From contig JAJOHG010000003.1 of NCBI GenBank assembly GCA_021029095.1, positions 992,001 to 1,056,000 on the forward strand: a stretch of DNA of 64,000 nucleotides, written 5' to 3'. The notes beneath the pieces were generated by a model that was not told the origin of the DNA, did no database searches, and saw nothing but the letters and a program-made list of their open reading frames with translations. Positions 34,617 to 44,901 of this stretch are shown here, in pieces. The translations under genes were made by a program, and so were the position numbers. Every line of letters begins with the position of its first letter. Position 1 is the first letter of the stretch. Source of the DNA: Phellopilus nigrolimitatus (taxonomy: Eukaryota; Basidiomycota; Agaricomycetes; Hymenochaetales; Hymenochaetaceae).

Positions 34617-35830
34617 TCATCGCTTCCCTCCTGATCTTGGCTTTGCACCTTTCCTGCCCGAGGCCTCTCGAGCGAGCGCGGCGCCGCCCCTGCCTTTGCT
34701 CGCAAAGCGGACGGCCTTGCGCACATTCAGCACTTCCGCCTCGCCGTCGCCACTCCTGGTCTTCTTCGCCGGCCCATTCAGTTTTGATAAGAGCGCCAGC
34801 GACGCCGTCTTCTCGTCTGCCACTGAGCGCTCCGCGGGGTCGTACTGTGCGGACAAACAAAGTTAATAATCGAAAGCCGAAAAAAATAGAAAGTGGAAAA
34901 GAAAAAAAAACGCACCTTGCGCTTGACGCCGCGCAGCTTCTTCTCGCCGTCGAGCTTGCGATCGAACTTGCCCATGCTTGCGGTGCTCAGGCGGGTCGTC
35001 GCGAGCGTCTTCGAGATCTCGTTTTTGCGCCCCGCCCCGCGCTCGACGGGGGCGTTGGGACCGCCGCCCTGCGCGCGAGCGGTGTTTTGCAGCTTCTGCC
35101 GCTCGTTTTTTGCAATACGGGCCTTGCGCTCGTCGCGCACCTCCTTCTCCGGATCGTAGTTCGCATCTGCGTGCACGTTTCAGAGGAGGAAAGGGGGGAA
35201 AGAAGAAAAAAAGGGAAGAGAGGGTAGGAAGCGCACCGGCGTTGGCCTTGACCTCGCTGAGCCATGCGCCCTCCTTCTCCTTGTTCTTGCCCGCGCGACC
35301 CCAGCGATCGACCCAGTCCTGGCGTTCCTCGTCCCACACGCGGCGCTCGCGGCGGCGGTGCTGGATGCCCTTCGCGGCGGCGAACTTCTCCCACTTCGTC
35401 GGCGGGCGAGGACGCGGGAGGGGCTTCGCGCGCGGGAGCGCGGTCAGCGGCGCGGGGAGCCGCGCGAGCGGTCCGTCTGGCGAGGCCTGCGTGGGCAGCT
35501 GGAGCAGCGCGGAGAGTAGCGCCTGCACGCCGTCCCGCGCGGTGGTCTGGAGGTGGGACTCGAGGTCGTGTCTGTGTTCGGGCGAGTGCGGTGAGGCTTG
35601 GGTTGGGGAGGGCAGGAGGAGGTTACTGACTTGTAATCGGCCTCGTCGACGGGGTTTGAGTCTGTTACGGTGAGGTAGCCGACGTCGAGCTCGAGGTTTA
35701 TGTCCTTCTCGACAGTCACTGCGTTACTGGACGCATAGTCAGTAATTTTTTTTTCTTCCACGTTTTGAAGCAGGGAGGTAGAGACTCACCGCTTCTCTTC
35801 CTGTGCGGCGAGGATGCCAGAGACGTCCAT
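34617..35830 (-). CDS. RRS1: Ribosome biogenesis regulatory protein RRS1
   Basis: Nucleolar factor that, with Rpf2, brings 5S RNP into the pre-60S particle. Five exons start at ATG 35830 with MDVSGILAAQEEKR; then NAVTVEKDINLELDVGYL, HDLESHLQTTARDGVQALL, the signature PPTKWEKFAAAKGIQHRR with RRVWDEERQDWVDRWGR, then DANYDPEKEVRDERKARI and KNERQKLQN, and a basic C-terminus (KKLRGVKRK, SKGRGGAALAREASGRKG). Donors include AAGCG|GTGAGT, TACAA|GTCAGT and CGCAAG|GTGCGT. Length is about 320 residues, slightly longer than yeast owing to the basic tail. Convergent with TFIIB; TIP41 lies upstream in the same orientation. Confidence 0.95.
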
Positions 35831-36018
35831 GGCGAAGACAAGACAGAGACAATAGTGAAAAATAAGAAATGAGTCTTGCTTTGGTGGACGACACTTGAGA
35901 ACGGCAAAAGTCGAGTAAGGCGGCCGGGTCTTGCCGGTCGATCATAGCCTCTAGACAAAGTCGTACATTCTGAGCATTTTCACAAATACATATATACGGT
36001 ACATTTATTCCAACACAT

Positions 36019-37127
36019 TTACAATGCTACATCAACTCCAGCATTCTCTAAAATCGCAACTTCAGTCGACGTTCCCAATGCTCGCCATCCCGTCCCAGCT
36101 CCTTTGCCCTGCGAGACGGCTTTTGGTAAAGCGCCCAACGTCTTTCCAATGAAGTTGGCATCCGTCAACGGTGTTAGATCGTGCTTTCCTGGCAAGAACT
36201 TAGAAGATGTTAGAGCTTCCTCCGTATCTAATAGCTAGTCATTTGAATGCGCACGCTTTTGACATCATTGTATGGAGCTTCCCAACCGCTCGTTTCTCTG
36301 ATGACGAGTGGAGGAGAGCTCATGAACGAGTGGTATATCCGTGTGTCGAATGACCTGAAGAGTACGTTGTCGACGCGGAGAGTGAATCGCGAAAGAACGA
36401 ATATGCATCCGGGCATGACGCGCTACAAAAGGATGGAAGTGTGGATATGGTTTCGATGCATATAGTTTTGTACGAGGTCACTTACGATTCTAACGACAAG
36501 ATGCGAGGATCCGTTGTCGTGCAACTCGTCTTCGAAGAGTGGAATCTCAGCGTAGAACAGGATCGGATCGGGCCTCATCAATTCCGCGAGGGGGATCGTA
36601 TGGGCGGGGTTGTTCGGATCCGCAGGGACGAAATTTACTGGTGCTGCATCGTCTAGCGCAGCGCCAGCGTACACGGTCGTGTACGTCCAGTCATACGGCT
36701 TCGTAGGCACCGTCTTCGGCATCGGGAGTGCGGAGCCCGGCTCAGTGCTGCAGCGCTTGTGGCGTTCAGCGCACTCTGTCCAGCAAAGGAGAGGGGCGCT
36801 CACCGACTCTTGAGCCACGCGTCGGCGTAGCCGACCTTCACGCCGCCGTCGCCCTCCACGAGCTCGCCATTCTTCACGCGTCCGAGCGCGCCCGCCGCGT
36901 CGAAGGCGTACGTCCAGCCGCTCGATTTATGCAGCAAGATGGAGGCTGTTACTCCCGAATGTCATCTCGGGCAGGGGAAAGCCGAGCGACTTTTGCAGGG
37001 CGTCGGCCTCGGACGCGGTGACGATTGACTTTGTGGTTGCGGTTATGCGCCAGCCGCTGATGTCGATCGACCGCTCGCCGTCGTCTTCGGATACCTTGTG
37101 TTCTGGGAGTTTCGCTACTGTGTTCAT
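36019..37127 (-). CDS. TIP41: TIP41-like protein (TOR/PP2A-family signalling)
   Basis: Tip41 binds Tap42/alpha4 or PP2A-type catalytic subunits and acts in TOR signalling. From ATG 37127: GWRITATTKSIVTASEAD, LQKSLGFPLPEMTFGSNSL, SSGWTYAFDAAGAL, KPYDWTYTTVYAGA, IPLAELMRPDPILFYAEI, LFEDELHDNGSSHLVVRI, then MPGCIFVLSRFTLRVDNVLF and FDTRIYHSF, all family signatures in order. One extra base near 36941-36942 (plus-strand gg) breaks the frame between FGSNSL and LHKSSGWTY. The C-terminal exon, about 36215-36019 (LPGKHDLTPLTDANFIGKTL, ending AGVDVAL), is in another frame from YNDVKS; an intron of only about 35-44 nt or an indel is needed, otherwise translation ends at 36228. Divergent from the dynein gene over 188 bp. 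Confidence 0.9.
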
Positions 37128-37315
37128 GCTATTTTGTGTGCGCTGCAGTGAAGGTGCTAGTTATGAGACAGATGAATTGGAGATGGACGTAAGAAGTTAG
37201 AAAGTAAGTATGCCGAGAAAGGCTGCTTTACGCGTCGTCGCGTCAGCTTCACCAGCGACAAGCACCGTCAACTTACATCTATTTGCATTTTTGTAATTAC
37301 TCGTCTTCAAAAGAG

Positions 37316-39400
37316 ATGGAAGACCCGCGGCCAGACTCGCCTGAAGAGCCCCCACAGGACCTGTGGTCGTCCATCCTGGACTCGGTCTCCTCGTCGCGTT
37401 CCATACCATCCAAGCAGGTCCTGCTGCTCGGCGAATCGTCTTCGGGCAAATCCACAATTGCCTCAGCTCTACTTCAAAAACCACCCATAGACGACAAAGA
37501 AGAGCAAGCACGACTTTGCTGTTGGCTACGATTGGGCGGACATCCACGACGAGGCAGACGAAGGTAACGTCGTGGCTCCCCTTCGTGAAAGCTGGCTTCA
37601 TGCTCAACACGTCTAGCTGCCCTCTACAGACACATTGGCGCGCCTGTCCGTGTATACTGTGCCCTCCTCCGCGCATGCCCACCTCGCCCTGCTCCCGCAC
37701 TTCGTGCCCCCGCGCGCCGCGCTCCCCCATTCCGCTGTGATGATCGTACTCGACTGGACGAAGCCGTGGACGTTCGTCGAACAGCTCCAGATCTGGTTAA
37801 GGTGGGTCGAGGCCTGGGTGAAAGGCGACGGCTCTCGCGAGCTCGAGGTCGTGCGTGAAGATAATAGGGAGAGACGTGCGTGCTAGACCGCTGTCTGTTA
37901 GCTTGCTACATCCTGACGCACTAGTTTCTGAAGTGCAATCGCATATACAGTACTACGCTGAACCCGCGTCTGAAAGCATGCCGACCACCTCGACTCTGGG
38001 GAGCACCCTCCTTCCCCTCAGCTCGGGCACGCTCACCCACAACTTTTCCGGCGTGCCCATTATTGTGGTCTGCACAAAGGCGGACCTCATAGACGAGGGA
38101 CGCGACCTCGTAGGTGGGGCTTCTGGGATGGGCGGGATGGTCAAAGGAAAGGGAAGTGAGTGGGAAGAGCAAACAGATGGTATAATGCAGGTCCTACGAG
38201 TAATATGTCTAAAGTGTGAGCACCTTTATATACCTGGATTCTGTATATTATTCTTATTTTGCTAACCATATTATCCTGCAGACGGCGCCTCTCTCTTCTA
38301 TACCACACCGACACCTCCCATTCTGCACCACCTCCGACAATATGCCTTACACATGCTCTTCGTTCCCCCAGCACCCGCGCCGGGTTTACCGTCGGCTGAA
38401 GCCGTCGCGCCTCATAGAAATCCGTTCCCGTTCGTGGAGAAGCCAAACATTCTTGACCGAGATCGCATTCTTGTACCTTCAGGTTGGGACAGCTGGGGTA
38501 AGATCGCTGTCCTAAGAGACGGGTTTGATGCGAAACTCTGGGGTGAAGCTTGGGACAACGACCTAGAGGCTGGCGCCGACGCACAAGAGGTTAATGGCTC
38601 TGAACCTAGAGCACGAGCCTTATACGCTGATCTCGTCCCAGACCGAGGCATCAAGGTATTTTTTTTCTTTGCTACCGAATTTGATCTCGTCTCTGAATTG
38701 CACTCTGTTCTTTCAGCCCCACCCTTTGCCACCGTTCAATGAACCGATGCCCGAGCAGACATTCCTCTCGAAGAACTATGAAGAGAATGCAAAGAAGGGC
38801 GACCGTGACCCGCGCGCGGCGTTCCGCAACCAAAACGAGCTGCCCGGGCAGATCGCCGCAGGCATCGTCGGCCCAATGGGTAGCAGCTCGTTCAACCTGC
38901 CGAACGTCGAGCGCGCTCTCACGGAGATGGAGGGCGGCTTCTCGGCGAGCACTGCAGGCGAACGCAAGCCCCCGCGGAGGGTAAGTGCCGTTCTTGTAAT
39001 AAATCACGATGTCCGGCAAAAACTAATTCTTATATATTCTACGTGTTTAATACAGGACGTTCCTGCGCGAGCGACGAGCACGCTCGCGGGTGCGGGTCTC
39101 GGGCAGTCGACGGCGAGCAGGCCGGGGCTGGGCGCGTCTGCGCTGGCAGGGGCTCCGAGCCCGGTGGCGTCCGGACAAAGCCAGCACGAGGTCCTGCAGA
39201 ACTTCTTCCAGAGTCTGCTGAGCTCGCGCGGCGACCGCGCGGCATCGCCTGCGTTACCCCGTGCTGCTACCCCTGCTCAGAACGGGCAAACGACGGGGCA
39301 GAATGGGCAACCTGTCTCGCAGAACGGGCAACCCGCCGCGCAGAATGGAAATGCTACGGAGGGCTCCGAGCCGAATGGGACGAGCAGCGGGGCAGAGTAG
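37316..39400 (+). CDS. Cytoplasmic dynein light intermediate chain
   Basis: Links the dynein heavy chain to cargo adaptors; it has a Ras-like GTPase domain. ATG 37316. The P-loop is GESSSGKST (residues about 41-49), followed by DFAVGYDWADIHDEADE and DTLARLSVYTVPSSAH. Then come VMIVLDWTKPWTFVEQLQ, GVPIIVVCTKADLIDEGRD (the guanine-specificity TKAD motif) and FVEKPNILDRDRILVPSGWD, a strong signature of the family. The C-terminal adaptor-binding region is disordered with an NGQ repeat (QTTGQNGQPVSQNGQPAAQ). Introns lie at about 37564, 37876, 38218, 38656 and 38981. One extra A in the AAA run 37496-37498 breaks the frame between PPIDD and KSKHDFAVGYDW. Divergent from TIP41. Confidence 0.93.
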
Positions 39401-39658
39401 GCTGGCTATTCGTTCGTTTTCGTTATGTATATGTACCCGTTCGGTTTTTCTGCTCTTGGATTTTATTTTTATTGCGGGTCTCTGATGTCTTGCAAATGTT
39501 CTGGGTTGGGCAAGTTTCCCGACTTGGATGAGTCGGCAAACCATCTCTTACCTAATTATAACCGCCACGAGAGGCGAATTCACACGGTGGCCCCATCAGC
39601 CACCCTTACTTTCGTACCGCGACCAAGTCCAAAGCAGCTAGTCACCGCGCAGCATATC

Positions 39659-41320
39659 ATGGGCAGATGGTATGTTGCTCGTCACTTACATGCATTTTTA
39701 ATACTTACGGCTCGCGCAAAGGACTCCAAAGCACTACGACGAGGTCTTGGTCTCCAAGATTGAGAATCTTGTGTGAGAATATATCCGCTCTGCTCATATG
39801 TACGGAACACGACTGAGCCCCTGCGTTTCGTGCAGAAACGGCGCTATCCGGCGCTGCAAACAGGACGACGCTGACGAAAAGACGAAGATGCAACTCACGT
39901 ACGAGAGCTTCGTGGAGAGCTTAGACGAGGGAGACACCTTTACGACTTCGCTCATTGAGATTCTGGTCAAGGTGCATAGCGTTGTCGCGTACCGTCCTCA
40001 TTATATGCTGACGGAGAACAGGAACTCGCAGATCGCCAGAGTCGCTCAAGTGCTGCCGATAAACGTCTCATTGCCTCGCGGACGTCTGACAGCCTGCACT
40101 CGCTCGCCGTGTCGAATGGTACCTACCGTGGCCCGCCGTACAGTCGTCTTCGAAACAGGGCCAGCGCGAACATCAACACCGCCCCAACGTCCCTCTACGA
40201 CCCCAGCGACTCACCTGAAGATGATGACTTTGAGGACTTCCCGGCGGTCGACAGCTTTGGGGGAATGGAGGGCGCGCGGATCGACTCTGCGCTGTATGAT
40301 GTGTACAGCAGGCCGTCATCTGGGGTGAACGGCACAACACGCCCGTATCCACCCGCCCCCGGAACAAGACCGAGTGAAGCTGCTGCGTACCGCCCCTATG
40401 AGCCGAGCTCGATTATGCAGCGCCAGCTACCTGTTCCGCACCAAAGTCACTTTTGGACGAGGAACTCGAATACACCACGGTGGGCCTCTGTTTTTCCAGG
40501 CCCAAGTACAGGCGGCAGCGGCAACAACGCCAACGGAAGATCGCTAGAGCGCCACCCGTCCATCCGTCGGCCAAACCGCGGCTCGCGCGTCCCGCTTTCG
40601 GGCACAGACATTGACGCGACGCACGAATTCGCGAACTTTGCGTCGCGCAGGCGGTCTGCGCAAAGAGGGACTGCGAACCGCGAAACCGCTGAGCCGGAAG
40701 CTGCGGACGGGCCTGTCATCCCCCCGCCTCCCTCCTCGTTCGACGTCCCCGACACCGGTCCGTCCTCGCACCTTCCCCAGGCTCGGGCAACGTTGTTCGA
40801 CCCTCCGAGTCCTCCAGTGCAAAGCACTGGCACGCGAGTGTCCTCCCCTTCGCTCTCCATAGACGCCGATGGTGCCGAAGCGCATCAAGCGTACCGCTCC
40901 GCCGCGAACACCCTTGCCTTCCTGGTTAACGCGCCGAGTGAAAGCGCAGGCACGTTTTTAGGACCAAGATCGGATCTCGTACCTCCAGGAGCCCCGAGGA
41001 TGCCACTCCGTCGGGGCGGTGTGCGCCCGCCTGAATCGATGCTGTCTTCGGGCCCGCCATCCTCAGAGACCACTCTTACATCACTACTGCGTCCCGAGAC
41101 GGACGAAGATAGCTCATTTCACGATAGGGACTTTATTTCCTGGTTCAATAACGGTACAAGTCCACGCGCTATAGCGCCCGCATCCACGGACAGTGATCCG
41201 GGTCAGGCTGCTGTGTCCGTAGCGCCGACGCGTGATGAGCACGAGGCACCCACGAGTCTCCCGACGCCGCGCTCTGTCTCGCCTACCGAAGGCTCGGGCG
41301 CAATCGCACCGCAACAATGA
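39659..41320 (+). CDS. Orphan basidiomycete protein, N-terminal helical region and long disordered tail
   Basis: ATG 39659 begins MGRW, followed after a short intron by TPKHYDEVLVSKIENLV (about 39721-39772), then NGAIRRCKQDDADEKTKMQL and TYESFVESLDEGDTFTTSL, then an intron ending near 40020 (acceptor gagaacag|GAACTCGC), and a long last exon to 41320. The N-terminal about 90 residues look folded and helical. The remainder is Pro/Ser/Arg-rich with acidic patches (SDSPEDDDFEDFPAVDSFGG) and a short C-terminal island (HDRDFISWFNN). No catalytic motif, signal peptide or membrane segment is visible. The reading frame is open from 39484 upstream of this ATG, but only as a likely leader. I do not recognise the family. 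Confidence 0.65.
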
Positions 41321-41899
41321 GTGCCTAGCAACAACGATACAAAAGCGCCCTAGGTTTTTCTCTCCTCTCTACTGGGACTCTCAAACGCGCTTATGATCCC
41401 TGAATGCTTCCTTGTCTTTTCCGTTCACCGCTGATTACTTATTCCTTGTTCGCCTCTTCGATTTTTTTCTTTTGTTCTTCGTGTAGTAGTTCCCTTTCTA
41501 CGGGCTGGATTAAAATGATGATAAGCCTATTGATGTATGTGACGATTGAGCCGTTATGCTATTCGATGATGTTTGCTGTATCTATGTTTTGTCGCCGGAT
41601 TGACGAAAAGGGATTTGTGGTTCAGTGTTAGCTTCCGTTACCAGTCACGTGTGTGGTGGCTACTCCGCAAGTTGACTTCAACACGCGTTGGACGCGTTCT
41701 TGTCCAGACAACGACCACGACCACCGCGACTGGTCTTTCGGAACTTTCCATCTTTTCCAAAGGACCCTCACCATCACTGACAATCACTCATTGGCTATAC
41801 AACCAAACGCCGCAAGCTCATCGACGTGGACATTGACTTGGTCAACTCCCGTCTAACGTTTAAGTTGCTGAAAGCCATCCACCCTAAATCGTCGATGAG
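41321..41899. other. Intergenic region upstream of the TB2/DP1 gene
   Basis: Holds the 3' end of the orphan gene and the promoter/5' leader of the TB2/DP1 gene, both on the plus strand. Open frames here (41404-41836) lack recognisable motifs. No element was identified. Confidence 0.5.
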
Positions 41900-44456
41900 A
41901 TGCCTCTTATTGTGCCTGTGCTGCGCGCTTTCTTGTTGTTTCTGAATGTATTCGATACGTTTAAGACACTCGAGCCTCCTCAACGATCTATACGGACTGG
42001 AGAACGAACTGTCCGCGCACTTTCGCAGAGGAAGCGGGATATGAAGGGATGCATGGCGATTTGGCTGGTATGGGTGAGTACTTTCGGACCACTTGTGCTC
42101 GTGTGATGCGTGTTGAAATAACTTTTTTCTCACAGGTCTCTTGCATAATACTGGAAAGAATAGGCGACAACACTGTTGGCATCGTCATGCCATTTTACAA
42201 TGAGTTCAAAGCGCTTATTTTCCTATTTCAAATCCTGACTCGCGCTCGGGTACGCTCACGAGTCAAGTGATACACCATACGCGTTCGCTCACTAATTCAT
42301 GGCTTGTAGGGCGCAGAACCGATTTATCTGCACGTCATGAAGCCGCTCGTCAAACCCTATGTCGCCACACTGGATTGGGCACTGGATCTACTTTACATCA
42401 TCGGAGACTTTTTCTACTTGCCTGTCCGTTTGCTCATGGAATGGTGGTACCCGCCCGTCATGGTAAAGGACACGCCTGATTCAGGCGACATTAAGGCCAC
42501 AGAGCAACAAGCAAAGGAGACGCACAAGCCTAGACAGCCGTCCAACGGAGCCGGCGTAGGCCTCAGGACACGAGGTGTTCGCCAGACGTCAGATGGTGCG
42601 GCAGGAAAGAATGCTAAAGCTGGTCCTTCAACGGTGAAGCCGGCTGCTAGGTCCAATGGCATCCCCCACTCAAGATCTGATATAACTTCCAATAAGGTAA
42701 GGCATTATGTTACATTTTTCGTTTTTTCGCATGTGTTTGATGCTGAACAACGCCTATTCCAGCAGGGACACCAGATCTGGCGTCCGCCTGTGAAGAATGG
42801 AGTCAATGAACACCGCGAGCGCCTACAGACTGAGCGTCGCGTTGTATCAGACTCTGCCGCATCTGCAAAGCCTGCAACAGTTGATTATACAACTCCTCCA
42901 ACCCTCTCGAGGAAGGAAGCTGAAGATGCCTACCATCCAGAAGTAGAGGAGTGGAGGCAGAATCCCCCCTTTCCGTCTGCGTACCCATCGACCCCTCAAG
43001 CTTCAAGCAAGACCCTTCCGCGGACATCGTCGGTCGCCGGAGCGCCAAATGGCCTTCCTTCTGTCAATGAGAAAGCTGACGTCAGCATGGTACCCGCTGA
43101 AGTGGAGGAATGGCGCCAATACGCGCCCTTCCCATCGGCGTACCCCGCGACGCCGCAGATGGTCCCTAAGCCGGTCGCGGCCGCGCCCAGCACCCAACAC
43201 CAGCCGGCACTGGATGCAGTTGCTGAGCAAGAGCAAGCAGAGATTGACTACTCGAGGATCCCACAGCCCCGGGACAGGCGAATCAGACCGAAAGCTCCTG
43301 TATCCCAGTCCCTGCCGAGCCGGACTGGCCGGCGGACGAAGCGGGGTCCGGAATCTGAGAGCCTGAACGGCCAGGATTTTGGCCTGTCGCTCGAGCGTCT
43401 GCGTGTGAGCCCTACATATTAGACTCCAGCTTGCATGGCGGTTCGGGCGACGTAACACTGGTGGAAGATGGCGAGCGGAGTCTTCAAGAGCAAATGGAAA
43501 GATATCAGGTAGATGAAATGGATTTGGACGAGGAAGAGGTTGGAGAGAATGAGAACGAAGAGGAGGAAGAGGGGGAAGTGGAGAACGAAAAGGAAGAGGA
43601 GGATGAAGAGGAGGATGGGGATGAAGAGGAGGAGGAGGAGGAGGAAGAGGAGGATGACGAAGACGATTTCAACGTGACGCTGCGCACCCCAGCTCGTCTG
43701 AGGATACATAAGGGCGCCCGAGCGCGTAGAGAGGAACGCGAGCCTTCGCCCTCTCCGATTCGTAAGGGTCAGCTGTTCAGCATCGAAGAAACATCCTCCA
43801 GTGGAGCGAAGACGGAGAAAGAGACATCCACTGGCCTCTCCGTCCCCGGGCCTAGGGCGCGCACGAACTCGAACTACACGCTATCGTCAACTCGGGCGAG
43901 CAGGACAAGCAGCGAAGCTGGATCACTCACGACAGCGAGCGGCGCGTCGTCCCTACGCGCATTGTCGCGCGAGCCATCGATGCTGTCCGGTGCACCGTCG
44001 CTTACGTCTAGGACGAGCAGCGGGCGAGCTTCTGATGTGTCTGACACGAGCTCTATCGCGGGCGTGAAGAGGCCGAGGTCTGCGGTGGACAAGGGAATTC
44101 CCAGTAGGACGGTCAAGAGGAGTAGTGACAGGTCCGTGCTGCGCGAGCCGAGCGAGGAGCAGAAAAGAGCAGGCAAAGCACGGGTGCCCAGCATACGCGA
44201 CTCGAGCGTAACCCGAGCTCCCAAAGCTGGTACTGCTAATACGACGCCCGCGCTCAAGGTAACACGTCCAAAACTGAACCCGGCGGATGTCGACGCCTAT
44301 GACACGCTGGACAGCACGGATGATGCCTCGGTGCTCGACCGAGACGTGTCTGCTACGAAACGGCGAAAGGTGAAGGCGGGCGCGGCGCGGCTGGAGCGAA
44401 CCGGGTCCGCTCTCGAGCAGATTCCTGAAGAAAGACCAGCGACGGGCCGACGATAG
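41900..44456 (+). CDS. TB2/DP1/HVA22 (REEP/Yop1-like) membrane protein with long C-terminal tail
   Basis: Exons 41900-42073, 42136-42249, 42310-42696 and 42763-44456. The family core is clear: hydrophobic hairpins (LIVPVLRAFLLFLNVFD, CMAIWLVWVSCIILERIG), then MPFYNEFKALIFLFQIL and GAEPIYLHVMKPLVKPYV. Members shape tubular ER membranes. The tail is about 570 residues and disordered. It contains a duplicated 20-residue unit (EVEEWRQNPPFPSAYPSTPQ at 42940-42999; EVEEWRQYAPFPSAYPATPQ at 43099-43158), a Glu-rich tract at 43540-43668 and a basic Ser-rich end. A stop at 43420-43422 ends the first tail frame at VSPTY; adding one C to the CCC run 43410-43412 gives SPYILDSSLHGGSGDVTL and joins the open frame that runs to 44456. 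I treat the two as one gene. Confidence 0.78.
43540..43668. repeat. GAG/GAA low-complexity tract encoding poly-Glu
   Basis: Purine-only, imperfect GAG/GAA/GAT repeat inside the tail of the TB2/DP1 protein. It encodes more than 40 residues that are almost all Glu/Asp. Replication slippage is expected here. Confidence 0.85.
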
Positions 44457-44901
44457 GATGCAAAATCTTGAGGAAAGGGCATACAGCAGCCAGGTTGACA
44501 TCCACAAACAATTTCAAGGGTTTTCGGCGGTTTCTACGTTTCATTTCTCATTTCTTCATGGAAAGATCTTTCAATGCACCTTGTACATATTTATATACAT
44601 TCATCACACAGTAGCAGCATTAGCATCATATACGTCGTAGTCTTCCTATTTATCCACGAATTATATCTGAAAGCATTTCTTGCAGAGTAGAGTGCAGGCA
44701 TGTGACTGACACGCCTCGCGTAAGATAGAGTTGCAACTCCGACTGAATTCAATAGCTGTTTGCCTGACTTTCGCCATACTGCATCCTGAGCTGAAGGTCA
44801 CTTCATACTGCATCATTAGGCATATTTTCTACTGTCATAACAGAAACATTTTATCTCTTTAACTTGCGTTTCAATGAAACAATCTGAACTCTCTTTATTA
44901 T
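44457..44901. other. Convergent intergenic region
   Basis: 3' flanks of the TB2/DP1 gene (+) and the HOT gene (-). AT-rich with ATTTATATACATT-like stretches near 44580-44610. No gene was recognised. Confidence 0.5.
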
